Positions 9,296 through 17,454 of a DNA stretch of 64,000 bases are shown piece after piece. Below the pieces are notes generated by a model that saw nothing but the letters and a program-made list of their open reading frames with translations, was not told where the DNA came from and did not search any database. The stretch is from NCBI RefSeq assembly GCF_030010375.1, contig NZ_JASCRY010000001.1, positions 992,001 to 1,056,000 on the forward strand, read 5' to 3'. Source of the stretch: Flavobacterium yafengii (lineage in GTDB: Bacteria; Bacteroidota; Bacteroidia; Flavobacteriales; Flavobacteriaceae). Both the position numbers and the translations under genes were made by a program. Position 1 is the first letter of the stretch. Every line of letters starts with the position of its first letter.

Positions 9296-10600
9296 ATGTC
9301 AAAGAAAACAATTTATATCCTAATAGGTGGAGCAATAGTACTTATTGCTGCATTGATAGCACTTTCAAAATCTGGAGTTATCGGAAATAAGGACAAAGGA
9401 ACTGAAGTTGAAATCGCCCAAGTTATTCCGACAACTATTGTTGAAACGGTTTCGGCAACAGGAAAAATTCAACCAGAAATTGAAGTTAAAATTTCATCTG
9501 AGGTGTCAGGAGAAATTATTTCTTTAAACGTAAAAGAAGGACAAGTTGTAAAGAAAGGAGATTTATTGGTTAAAATAAATCCAGATTTGTATACTTCGGG
9601 TTACAATCGTTCGGTTTCAAATTTATCAGGAACCAGAGCAAATTTGAGTCAGGCTGATGCTTCGTTCAAGGAATCTAAATCAAGTTACGACAGAAATAAA
9701 ACATTATTCGAAAAAGGAATTATTTCAAAGTCAGATTGGGATAAAGCAGTTGCCTCTTATGAAGTGGCAAAAGCGGCTAAGCAAACGGCTTATTTTAATG
9801 TTCAAAGTGCTTCTGCTACTGTAAACGAAGCCAAAGATAATTTAGGTCGTACTACAATCTATGCGCCTGCGGATGGAACAATTTCTATGTTAAACGTAGA
9901 AATGGGAGAGCGTGTTTTAGGAACGCAACAAATGACTGGAACGGAGATTTTGAGAGTAGCAAACTTAAATAACATGGAAGTGGAAGTGGATGTCAATGAA
10001 AATGATATTGTAAAAATAAAAGTAGGAGACGATGCTAATGTTGAAGTTGATGCTTATCTTAAAAAACAATTTAAAGGAACTGTAACTAGTATTTCTAATT
10101 CGGCTAGTTCTGCTTTGACTGCAGATCAAGTAACTAATTTTAAAGTTAAAGTGAGAATTCTTAAAGAATCGTATCAAGATTTATTAGAAGGAAAACCAGA
10201 TGCATATTCTCCTTTTAGACCTGGAATGACTGCAACGGTTGATATCATTACAGAAACAAAAACGAATGTATTGTCTGTGCCTATTAGTTCAGTAGTGGTA
10301 AAATCTGATACGACAGCTGTAAAAGAAATTAAAGTGGAAGATCCTAATGAAGAACAAAAAGGAGCTGCACCTAAAAGTGATAAAAAGTTTGAATGCGTAT
10401 TTGTAAAAGTAGGTGGTAAAGCTAAAATTAGAATCATCAAAACCGGAATTCAAGACGATACAAATATTGAGGTTTTAACAGGTCTTAAAAAAGGAGATGT
10501 AGTTATAACCGGCCCTTACACTACCGTTTCTAAGGACTTAAATTCTGGAGATAAGGTAACGCTAAAAACGGATAAGGATAAAGCTGAAAGTAAGAAATAA
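9296..10600 (+). CDS. Second periplasmic adaptor protein (MacA/HlyD type)
   Basis: A 434-residue membrane fusion protein: N-terminal helix (about residues 5-25), lipoyl motif around VKISSEVSGEIISLNVKEG, coiled-coil hairpin (about 100-170), then barrel and membrane-proximal domains and a charged tail DKDKAESKK. It begins 6 bp after the TolC gene and is probably co-transcribed with it from the box at 7890. The presence of two adaptors around one TolC suggests either hetero-oligomeric adaptors or that this TolC/adaptor pair also serves another exporter. Confidence 0.92.
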   Translation: MSKKTIYILIGGAIVLIAALIALSKSGVIGNKDKGTEVEIAQVIPTTIVETVSATGKIQPEIEVKISSEVSGEIISLNVKEGQVVKKGDLLVKINPDLYTSGYNRSVSNLSGTRANLSQADASFKESKSSYDRNKTLFEKGIISKSDWDKAVASYEVAKAAKQTAYFNVQSASATVNEAKDNLGRTTIYAPADGTISMLNVEMGERVLGTQQMTGTEILRVANLNNMEVEVDVNENDIVKIKVGDDANVEVDAYLKKQFKGTVTSISNSASSALTADQVTNFKVKVRILKESYQDLLEGKPDAYSPFRPGMTATVDIITETKTNVLSVPISSVVVKSDTTAVKEIKVEDPNEEQKGAAPKSDKKFECVFVKVGGKAKIRIIKTGIQDDTNIEVLTGLKKGDVVITGPYTTVSKDLNSGDKVTLKTDKDKAESKK

Positions 10601-10620
10601 TACAGTATACTAATATTTTA

Positions 10621-10661
10621 AAAATCACAATTATGGAAATATATTTCATGATTGTGATTTT
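10621..10661 (+). terminator. Hairpin terminator after the exporter operon
   Basis: AAAATCACAAT at 10621-10631 pairs with ATTGTGATTTT at 10651-10661, extended inward with one mismatch. The right arm ends in a T run. It lies between the second adaptor and tsaB. Confidence 0.65.
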
Positions 10662-10684
10662 CATGTTAAAATAAAATCTAAAAA

Positions 10685-11353
10685 TTGGAATACATTCTCA
10701 ACATCGAAACCGCTACGAAAAACTGTTCAGTTGCTCTTGCAAAAGGCGGAAAAACAATTGTATGCAAAGAAATTGCCGAAGAAGGATATTCTCATGCAGA
10801 ACGACTTCATGTTTTTATTGAGGCAATTATAAAAGAAGCAGGAATTACGCTTAATGATTTATCTGCCATCGCTGTGAGTCAAGGTCCGGGTTCTTATACA
10901 GGATTAAGAATAGGCGTTTCAGCTGCCAAAGGACTGTGTTATGCGCTAGATATTCCATTAATTGCCGTTGATACTCTACAAGCTTTGGCATCACAAGTAA
11001 CCATTTCCAGCGGATTAATTATTCCCATGATTGATGCCCGAAGAATGGAAGTGTATAGTGCTGTTTTTGCTCCAAATTTGGAACGAAAAAGAGAAGTTCT
11101 TGCCGAAATAATCACGGAGAATTCTTTTGAAGATTTGCAGGAAACACTTTATTTTGTTGGTGATTGTGCCGAAAAATGTAAGTCAGTTTTGACTAAAGAA
11201 AATTATGTTTTTCTTGACAAAATTGTACATCCTTCTGCCAAAGAAATGAGTGCGATAAGTTTTGATAAATTCAAAAAAAGAGACACTGTAGATGTCGCTT
11301 ATTTTGAACCGTATTATTTGAAAGATTTCATGATTACTACTTCAAAGAAGTAA
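10685..11353 (+). CDS. tsaB: tRNA threonylcarbamoyladenosine biosynthesis protein TsaB
   Basis: A 222-residue protein of the ASKHA fold starting YILNIETATKNCSVAL and containing the typical VSQGPGSYTGLRIG segment. It is the TsaD partner in the universal t6A37 tRNA modification, acting in the cytoplasm. The start is an unusual TTG: translation from it gives the conserved N-terminus directly, and no in-frame ATG precedes it. A hairpin terminator separates it from the exporter genes. It is convergent with the MscS gene. Confidence 0.93.
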   Translation: MEYILNIETATKNCSVALAKGGKTIVCKEIAEEGYSHAERLHVFIEAIIKEAGITLNDLSAIAVSQGPGSYTGLRIGVSAAKGLCYALDIPLIAVDTLQALASQVTISSGLIIPMIDARRMEVYSAVFAPNLERKREVLAEIITENSFEDLQETLYFVGDCAEKCKSVLTKENYVFLDKIVHPSAKEMSAISFDKFKKRDTVDVAYFEPYYLKDFMITTSKK

Positions 11354-11361
11354 TCTTTAAA

Positions 11362-12189
11362 TTAAGAATTATCCTTAGTTGATTCTCTTACATAAGGCTG
11401 AGTCACAATTCCGGCGGCGTCAAATGCCAGTTTACAGCTTTCCAATGTATCAGCATAAACATCCCAGAAATCTTCATTTGTGGCCCATGGTCTAACGGCT
11501 AATTGTATAGCACTATCGGTTAGATTTTTTACAGAAACAACGGGTGCAGGAGTTTGAAGTACCTTTGGATTGTTTTTGAAAATGGCAGTAATTATTTCTT
11601 TTACTTTTTTAATATCCGTATCATAGGAAATAGCAATGGTCAAATCAGCTCTTCTGATTTTTTGCAAAGAATAATTGATAATGTTTCCATTTGATAAAGA
11701 TCCGTTGGGTATAAAAATAGTCTGGTTATTAGCCGTAATCAATTTGGTTACAAATATTTGAATTTCGCTGACAGTTCCGGTTACTCCTTGTGCTTCAATG
11801 GTGTCGTTTACCTTAAAAGGCTTAAAGAGAATAATCAGCATGCCGCCTGCAAAATTCGATAAGGAACCTTGAAGAGATAAACCCACTGCAAGTCCCATGG
11901 CACCAAGAATGGCAACAAATGACGAAGTTTCTATTCCTAGATTTGAAATAAAAGTCACAAATAATAGTACCCTCAAAACCCAAAGTAGAATATCGGCAAG
12001 GAATTTTGTCAAGGTAGGGTCTAAGTCCCTTTTTATCATTAATTTTCTGATGAATCTATTGATCAGCCGAATCACATAAAGGCCAACAAATAAAATGAGA
12101 AAAGCAGAAATAATTTTTGGCGAATAATCAATCAATACCGTGATAAATGTATTGGCATAATCAGTTAACTGATTTGGATTTAAGTTCAT
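11362..12189 (-). CDS. Small-conductance mechanosensitive channel, MscS family
   Basis: A 275-residue protein with three N-terminal helices. The third, pore-lining helix is rich in Gly and Ala (FVAILGAMGLAVGLSLQGSLSNFAGG), the MscS signature. The beta domain follows with FKVNDTIEAQGVTGTV and IFIPNGSLSNG, then the alpha/beta vestibule. It releases osmolytes from the cytoplasm on hypo-osmotic shock. Length is that of minimal MscS proteins. Confidence 0.95.
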   Translation of the reverse strand: MNLNPNQLTDYANTFITVLIDYSPKIISAFLILFVGLYVIRLINRFIRKLMIKRDLDPTLTKFLADILLWVLRVLLFVTFISNLGIETSSFVAILGAMGLAVGLSLQGSLSNFAGGMLIILFKPFKVNDTIEAQGVTGTVSEIQIFVTKLITANNQTIFIPNGSLSNGNIINYSLQKIRRADLTIAISYDTDIKKVKEIITAIFKNNPKVLQTPAPVVSVKNLTDSAIQLAVRPWATNEDFWDVYADTLESCKLAFDAAGIVTQPYVRESTKDNS

Positions 12190-12205
12190 TTTTTATCTAA
12201 TAAAA

Positions 12206-12227
12206 AACCTTCCCAAAAGAGAAGGTT
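12206..12227 (-). terminator. Terminator after the LEA-like gene
   Basis: AACCTTC (12206-12212) pairs with GAAGGTT (12221-12227). Read on the minus strand the hairpin is followed by a T-rich run, placed between the LEA-like gene stop and the mscS start. Confidence 0.65.
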
Positions 12228-12270
12228 AAGTTTGAAGTGCAAAAATACAAATAAATTATTTTTTTATAAA

Positions 12271-12801
12271 TTAATCTGCGTCTTCTTCTATTTTATTTAT
12301 AGTTTCTTTAGCTTTTTCAGTGGTGTCGGGATCACCGTCATTTGCTAATTCGCTTGCTTTTTCAGAAACAGTTTCGGCAGCATCTGTAGCTATTGTTTTA
12401 GTTTCACTTGCTATTTCTTCAACTTTTTCTGTAGCTGTAGCCGTTTTTTCTTTTACTGATTCTGCTGCGCTCCCTAGAGCATCACTGGCTTTATCTGAAT
12501 ATTCAGTGACAGTTTCTTTGGCTTGGTCAGCAAAACTTTCTACTTTATCTATAATTGGAGCTGCAGTTTCTTTTACTTTTTCAAATGTTTCTTCTACAAA
12601 AGTTTCTGCTTTTTCAAGGTAGGGAGCTGCAGTTTCTTTTGCTTTTTCAAATGTTTCTTCTGCAAAAATTTCTGCTTTTTCAAGATAAGGTGCTGCAGTC
12701 TCTTTTGCTTGCTCAAAGGTAGTTTCTGCTTTGTCAGCTAATTCGCTGGCAGTTTCTTTGGCTGAGCCAAATAAATTTTTTAAAAATGAAGATAGTCCCA
12801 T
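12271..12801 (-). CDS. Repetitive LEA/apolipoprotein-like helical protein
   Basis: A 176-residue, highly charged protein made of Ala-, Glu-, Lys- and Thr-rich amphipathic helix. Residues about 20-90 contain three tandem copies of a 22-residue unit, core EETFEKAKETAAPYLEKAE, that are also similar at DNA level (66-bp period). The rest has degenerate 11-residue-like heptads as in LEA group 3 or perilipin-like proteins. There is no signal peptide, so it is probably cytoplasmic. Such proteins are linked to desiccation, salt or membrane stress protection, but a specific role here is inference. It lies next to an MscS channel, which fits an osmotic-stress theme. Confidence 0.8.
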   Translation of the reverse strand: MGLSSFLKNLFGSAKETASELADKAETTFEQAKETAAPYLEKAEIFAEETFEKAKETAAPYLEKAETFVEETFEKVKETAAPIIDKVESFADQAKETVTEYSDKASDALGSAAESVKEKTATATEKVEEIASETKTIATDAAETVSEKASELANDGDPDTTEKAKETINKIEEDAD

Positions 12802-13076
12802 GGTATTTTTATTTGATTAGTCTTACAATATTAAACAATTTTTTCTAGGATTGCTTTATTAAATCATTAATAATTTGCTGAAAATCAGTATTTGGCATCA
12901 AGTACATCTAGTTTTGGCAGACATGAAACAACGTTTTCTTATTTGTGTAGCGTGCAGATAAAACAATACTTTATTTTTTTGTTTCTGCCAAAATCACCCG
13001 GTTTTTGACTGCAGAACAATAACTAATTTCAGAAAGTATCGCAGCGAATAGCTTTGAATAGTTTCTAAAAATAAAA
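12802..13076. other. Intergenic region without recognisable gene
   Basis: No open frame longer than a dozen codons looks coding. The only structure seen is a 10-bp inverted repeat, TTTTGGCAGA at 12912-12921 and TCTGCCAAAA at 12984-12993, about 60 bases apart. It may hold the promoter of the LEA-like gene, but no clear box is visible. Confidence 0.5.
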
Positions 13077-13100
13077 AAGCGTTCGCCGCAGCGAACGCTT
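13077..13100 (-). terminator. Strong terminator after dodecin
   Basis: AAGCGTTCGC (13077-13086) and GCGAACGCTT (13091-13100) form a perfect 10-bp stem with a CGCA loop. On the minus strand it is followed by a run of T, as in an intrinsic terminator. Confidence 0.85.
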
Positions 13101-13121
13101 AAATTAATGGGTCAAATTAAT

Positions 13122-13322
13122 CTATTCGAGTTCGAAAGTTAATTTTAGGTTTACTCTGTATTCTGTGATTTCACCTCCACTTACGGCCGCACTGTGATCT
13201 TTAATGTATACAGAGCGTATGTGATTTATGGTTTTAGCTGCCTTTGCTACTCCTTTTCGAGTTGCATCTTCCCAACTTATATCTGAACTGGAAAGCACTT
13301 CAATTACTTTTAATACTGACAT
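13122..13322 (-). CDS. Dodecin family flavin-binding protein
   Basis: A 66-residue protein with the dodecin pattern VIEVLSSSDISWEDA, a conserved Trp in the flavin-stacking position and a C-terminal strand pair. Dodecins form hollow dodecamers that store or buffer flavins in the cytoplasm. On the minus strand a TTG (13375-13377) lies 19 bp before TACATTTA (13348-13355). That is one mismatch from the -7 consensus and a plausible promoter. The gene is monocistronic with its own terminator. Confidence 0.92.
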   Translation of the reverse strand: MSVLKVIEVLSSSDISWEDATRKGVAKAAKTINHIRSVYIKDHSAAVSGGEITEYRVNLKLTFELE

Positions 13323-13429
13323 AATTTCTATTTGTTAAGTTAAGGATTAAATGTACCTATTTTATTTAAAATAGCAATTATTTTCACATAACTATAACAT
13401 TGTCAATTAATTGTGAAATTTACTTTTGC

Positions 13430-14329
13430 TTATGCGTTTACGGCTTCCACTTTAATTCCTTCGTCGTTCAACATACTTTTCAACATGTTTTCGATACCGC
13501 TTTTTAACGTAAATGTTGATGAAGGGCAACCGCTGCAAGCTCCTTGAAGGATTACTTTTACGGTCTTGTCAGCTTCATTATATGAATCGAATGCAATATT
13601 TCCACCATCAGCTTGTACAGCAGGTTTTACATACTCCTCTAATATGTTGATGATTTGTTGTGAAGTGACATCCAGATTGTCAAACTCTTTTGCTTTGGTG
13701 TCTTCTGTTGCTGTAACTGCCTGAATGAAATTTTCATCTAGAACTGTTCCGCCATTTTCAATATATTGCTTGATAAAACTTCTTAATTCTAATGTTATTT
13801 CCTGCCATTCATTGATTTCATATTTAGTTACCGAGATGTAGTTTTCATCAATGAAAATCTCTTTTACATAAGGAAATTTAAAAAGTTCTTTTGCTAATGG
13901 TGATGCGCCTGTTTGATCAATGTTTTTGAATTCGATAGCGTTTTTAGTCAACATTTTACTCACTACAAATTTCAATGCAGCTGGATTTGGAGTGGTTTCT
14001 CCATAAACGGTCACAGGCTGTTTTTTAGTTTTGTTTTCGTCAATAGTGATGATTGTTCCGCCATTGTTTACAAATGTTTCCATTTGTTCTACTACGGCAT
14101 CTTTGACATCGTCCCATTCCACAATACTATATTTTTCGATTGCTATAAAATTTCCGGAGATGTAAATTGTTTTTACAAAGGGAAGGTAAAATAATTGTTG
14201 CGCTAGTGGAGACGTTTTAGCCTCATCAATGTTTTTAAATTCAAAACTTTCATTTTGAGTTATAAAATCTTGAAATTCAAACTTTAATATAGTTGGGTTT
14301 TGTGTTTCTTTTATGCTAACTTTGTTCAT
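13430..14329 (-). CDS. Nfu-type Fe-S scaffold with duplicated N-terminal domain
   Basis: A 299-residue protein. Residues about 5-85 and 105-185 are two copies of the Nfu N-terminal domain: each has NPxxLKF, FKNIDxxxxSPLAxxLF, VKxIxIxxNxIxxxKY. Residues about 215-299 are the NifU C-terminal domain with the cluster-binding GACSGCPSS (Cys265, Cys268). It assembles and transfers [4Fe-4S] clusters in the cytoplasm. Duplicated N-domains are seen in Bacteroidota members. A TAAATTTG -7-like box is present on the minus strand at 14346-14353, just upstream of the start. Confidence 0.93.
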   Translation of the reverse strand: MNKVSIKETQNPTILKFEFQDFITQNESFEFKNIDEAKTSPLAQQLFYLPFVKTIYISGNFIAIEKYSIVEWDDVKDAVVEQMETFVNNGGTIITIDENKTKKQPVTVYGETTPNPAALKFVVSKMLTKNAIEFKNIDQTGASPLAKELFKFPYVKEIFIDENYISVTKYEINEWQEITLELRSFIKQYIENGGTVLDENFIQAVTATEDTKAKEFDNLDVTSQQIINILEEYVKPAVQADGGNIAFDSYNEADKTVKVILQGACSGCPSSTFTLKSGIENMLKSMLNDEGIKVEAVNA

Positions 14330-14498
14330 GACTTTTAAATTTTTACAAATTTACTAAAGTTATTTTCTACGAATAACTATATTTGAGTTTTTAATGAATA
14401 AATTAACTTTAGTTTAATTTTTAGATAAGCTGTTTGCTCTTGTTTCCATAAAACTTTTATTGATTTAGAATTATTCATTCGTATTAAAAAGTAATTAA

Positions 14499-15497
14499 AT
14501 GTATAATAAAATTAAATTTTTATCTGCTCTTTTTTTTATATCTTTTTATTCCTTTTCGCAGGAAGGAATTCCTGTTTATTCCGATTATCTTTCAGACAAT
14601 TATTACTTAATTCACCCTTCAATGGCAGGTGCGTCAAATTGCGCCAAAATTAGGCTGACAGGACGTAAACAATGGTTTGATCAGGAAGACGCTCCAGAGC
14701 TTCAAACCTTAAGTTTTAATGGAAGAGTAGGTGAAAAAGCAGGTGCCGGAATTATACTTTTCAATGATAAAAATGGATATCATTCCCAAAAAGGAGTCAA
14801 ATTTAGTTATGCCTATCATTTGATGTTTTCAAGAAATGAGATAGATCTGAACCAATTGTCTTTTGGAATCAGCGCAGGATTAATTCAAAGCCAATTAGAC
14901 GAAACAGAATTTCTTCAATCTGGTGATTTTGATCCCATTATTGATGGAACTGTTGTGCAAAAAGATTCTTATTTTAATGTAGATATCGGAGCATCATACA
15001 ACTACTTGGATTTTTATGCTCATGCTACAGTAAAAAACGCTATAGAAACCAGAAGAGATATTTACACGGAATACGAAAGTGATAATTTAAGAAAGTATTT
15101 ATTGAGTGCCGGATATATCTTTGGTGACAGAGACAAAATATTATGGGAACCTTCTATTTTATTCCAAATGGTGGATCAAACCAAAGAAAAATCGATTGAC
15201 ATTAACTTTAAAGCCTACAAGACGTTAGATTTTGGAAAGCTTTGGGGCGGATTATCTTATAGAAGAAGTTTTGATGGTGCAGAATACATTAATGGAAATT
15301 CTGTTTCTAAACAAAAGCTGCAATACATTACGCCAATAGTTGGTGTCAACTTTGATAAATTTATGTTTGCTTATACGTATTCTCAATTATCGGGAGCTGT
15401 TAAATTCGATAATGGTGGCTATCACCAAATTACTTTAGGAATCGATTTGTTCTGTAAACCTGTGAAATACGATTGCAACTGTCCTGCAATTAATTAA
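14499..15497 (+). CDS. PorP/SprF family type IX secretion outer-membrane protein
   Basis: A 332-residue protein with a signal peptide ending near FYSFSQ. The PorP/SprF opening PVYSDYLSDNYYLIHPSMAG and LTGRKQWFD follow, then a beta-barrel pattern of alternating aromatic strands. These proteins are outer-membrane partners of T9SS client adhesins such as SprB and are usually encoded next to the large secreted protein. Here no such adhesin is adjacent, so it may serve a remote client. The C-terminus CKPVKYDCNCPAIN carries three Cys close together, which is unusual for a barrel end. Confidence 0.92.
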   Translation: MYNKIKFLSALFFISFYSFSQEGIPVYSDYLSDNYYLIHPSMAGASNCAKIRLTGRKQWFDQEDAPELQTLSFNGRVGEKAGAGIILFNDKNGYHSQKGVKFSYAYHLMFSRNEIDLNQLSFGISAGLIQSQLDETEFLQSGDFDPIIDGTVVQKDSYFNVDIGASYNYLDFYAHATVKNAIETRRDIYTEYESDNLRKYLLSAGYIFGDRDKILWEPSILFQMVDQTKEKSIDINFKAYKTLDFGKLWGGLSYRRSFDGAEYINGNSVSKQKLQYITPIVGVNFDKFMFAYTYSQLSGAVKFDNGGYHQITLGIDLFCKPVKYDCNCPAIN

Positions 15498-15514
15498 TAT
15501 TTATTTTTTTCCCC

Positions 15515-16033
15515 ATGCTAATTAAATCTGTTAACGGTAAGTCTCCTTCAATTCCTGAGGATTGTTATGTAGCCGAAAATGCAACTATTGTAGGAGATGT
15601 TTCTTTTGGAGAAAATTGTAGTGTTTGGTTTAACGCCGTAATTAGAGGTGATGTAAATTTCATCAAAATTGGGAATAAAGTAAACATACAAGATGGTGCA
15701 GTTATTCATTGTACATACAAAAAACACCCAACAATTATAGGAAATAACGTTTCTATTGGTCATAATGCCATTGTACACGGTTGTACAGTTCACGATAATG
15801 TGCTAATAGGAATGGGAGCAATTGTTATGGATAATTGTGTTATTGAAAGCAATTCTATTGTGGCTGCCGGTGCTGTAATTACTCAAAATACAGTTGTAGC
15901 ATCTGGCACAATCTGGGCGGGAGTTCCAGCTAAAAAAGTGAAAGATATTGATCAATCTGATTTTGCTGGTGAAATCGAACGCATTTCGAATAATTACGTG
16001 ATGTATTCGAGTTGGTTTAAGGTAGAAGAGTAA
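15515..16033 (+). CDS. Gamma-class carbonic anhydrase family protein
   Basis: A 172-residue left-handed beta-helix protein with hexapeptide repeats. The three metal-ligand histidines are visible in IHCTYKKHPT, IGHNAIVHG. It matches the YrdA/PaaY-like short form with a C-terminal helix. Members bind zinc or iron; many lack measured carbonic anhydrase activity, so activity is uncertain. It starts 17 bp after the PorP/SprF gene, probably in the same transcript. Confidence 0.93.
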   Translation: MLIKSVNGKSPSIPEDCYVAENATIVGDVSFGENCSVWFNAVIRGDVNFIKIGNKVNIQDGAVIHCTYKKHPTIIGNNVSIGHNAIVHGCTVHDNVLIGMGAIVMDNCVIESNSIVAAGAVITQNTVVASGTIWAGVPAKKVKDIDQSDFAGEIERISNNYVMYSSWFKVEE

Positions 16034-16043
16034 AAAATATTGT

Positions 16044-16823
16044 TTAAAACTTTATTTCTTCAACCGGATATTTATTTTCTAAAATTTCAGTCAAAACTTT
16101 GGGATTTGTATTCGTATAAAAAACGGGTTCACTGTTTTCTGCCGATGAAAAACCTACTTTGTCTCGTAATATATTTCGTGTTTGCTTTGCAACAGCTTCG
16201 CCAGAATCTATTATTTGAATGTGTTCTGGAATAATTTTTTTAATTTGAGGAATTAGATAAGGATAGTGGCTGCAACCTAATACTAAATAATCAATGTTAG
16301 CTTCAATCATCGGAGTCAGGTAGGAGTAAAGGAGTTTAGTTATCTCTGGTGAATTGATATCCCCGTTTTCAATTAGTTGCACTAATCCGTGACCTACTTG
16401 CTCAATTATTTTTGTGTCTTGGTATTTTTCTGTAGTCTTGTTGAACAGTTCACTGTTCAAGGTTCCCTGTGTAGCGAGGATTCCTATTATTTGTGTTTTA
16501 GAATGCGTAACCGCTGGTTTAATCGCAGGTTCAATACCTATAAACGGAATGTCGTATTTTGCTCTTAATTCTTGGATTGCATTAGTAGTTGCGGTATTAC
16601 AAGCTACAACAATTAATTTGCAGTTCATCTCCAGTAGGAAATCAGTATTTTTCATACTCAATGCAATAATCTCTTGTTTGGATTTTTGTCCATATGGGGC
16701 ATTTTTGCTGTCTGCCAGATATATGGTTTTTTCATTGGGCAGTAATTGATGGATTGCTTTCCAAATGGAAGTTCCGCCAATCCCTGAGTCAAAAATTCCT
16801 ATTGGTTGATTATTACTGTTCAT
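16044..16823 (-). CDS. murI: Glutamate racemase
   Basis: A 259-residue enzyme making D-glutamate for peptidoglycan. Motifs: GIFDSGIGGTS at the N-terminus, catalytic Cys75 in VVACNTATT, catalytic Cys184 and His186 in LGCSHYPYL. On the minus strand a perfect -7 box TAACTTTG lies at 16829-16836, only about 6 bases before the ATG, so the mRNA may have almost no leader. It is separated from the upstream ompH genes by a terminator. Confidence 0.96.
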   Translation of the reverse strand: MNSNNQPIGIFDSGIGGTSIWKAIHQLLPNEKTIYLADSKNAPYGQKSKQEIIALSMKNTDFLLEMNCKLIVVACNTATTNAIQELRAKYDIPFIGIEPAIKPAVTHSKTQIIGILATQGTLNSELFNKTTEKYQDTKIIEQVGHGLVQLIENGDINSPEITKLLYSYLTPMIEANIDYLVLGCSHYPYLIPQIKKIIPEHIQIIDSGEAVAKQTRNILRDKVGFSSAENSEPVFYTNTNPKVLTEILENKYPVEEIKF

Positions 16824-16876
16824 AAAAACAAAGTTACATGCTGGAATTTGAATTTCCTAAAGTTTATTTTAAACAA

Positions 16877-16913
16877 AAAACTGCTCAAACCTAAGATAAG
16901 GGTGAGCAGTTTT
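16877..16913 (-). terminator. Terminator after the bamA-ompH operon
   Basis: AAAACTGCTCA (16877-16887) pairs with TGAGCAGTTTT (16903-16913). On the minus strand it is followed by more T, about 20 bp after the second ompH stop. Confidence 0.75.
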
Positions 16914-16932
16914 GTACGATTATCTGTTTTTT

Positions 16933-17433
16933 TTAGAAACCTAAATCTTTTTTCACATCCATAGTCAAGTTTGGACCATCAGCAAGTAAAAGACTTGAAC
17001 CATCAAGAACATATTGAAATCCTTTAGCTTTTCCTACTTTTTGAATAGAAGCTCTTACTTTTTCCATTAATGGTTTTACGATATCAGATTCTTTTTGTTG
17101 CAATTCTTTTTGAGCATTATCTCTAAAATCAACAATTCTTTTTTGCATATCTTGAACTTCTTTAGAACGCTCACCATTTACAGCTTCAGTAACTGTAGCA
17201 GCTTCAGCTTCGTATTTTTTCAATTTTCCTTGGTATTCTTCAACCATTTTTTTGTAGTCAGCATCATACGTAGTACTCAATTTATCCAATTGTTTTTGAG
17301 CGTCTAGCATTGCTGGCATTTTTGTCATAATTTCACTTACATCAACATGAGCAGTTTTTGCTTGTGCATTAATTGTTTGGTTTGCTCCTAAAATAAAAAT
17401 TGCAGCAATAAATAGAGTTTTAATTTGTTTCAT
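16933..17433 (-). CDS. OmpH/Skp family periplasmic chaperone
   Basis: A 166-residue protein with a signal peptide ending in INAQA, a long charged coiled coil (about residues 40-120) and the closing GFQYVLDGSSLLLADG. This matches Skp, the holdase that carries unfolded outer-membrane proteins to BamA. It is the last gene of the uppS-bamA-ompH-ompH run and starts 21 bp after the first ompH. Confidence 0.92.
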   Translation of the reverse strand: MKQIKTLFIAAIFILGANQTINAQAKTAHVDVSEIMTKMPAMLDAQKQLDKLSTTYDADYKKMVEEYQGKLKKYEAEAATVTEAVNGERSKEVQDMQKRIVDFRDNAQKELQQKESDIVKPLMEKVRASIQKVGKAKGFQYVLDGSSLLLADGPNLTMDVKKDLGF

Positions 17434-17454
17434 CGTTTTTAAAATATTTAATAA

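Noticed and set aside
12536..12733. 66-bp repeats as a non-coding satellite
   Set aside because: They translate into a regular amphipathic helix in one open frame, so they are coding repeats.
12320..12741. Long frames opposite the LEA-like gene
   Set aside because: They are antisense shadows of the repeated coding sequence on the minus strand.
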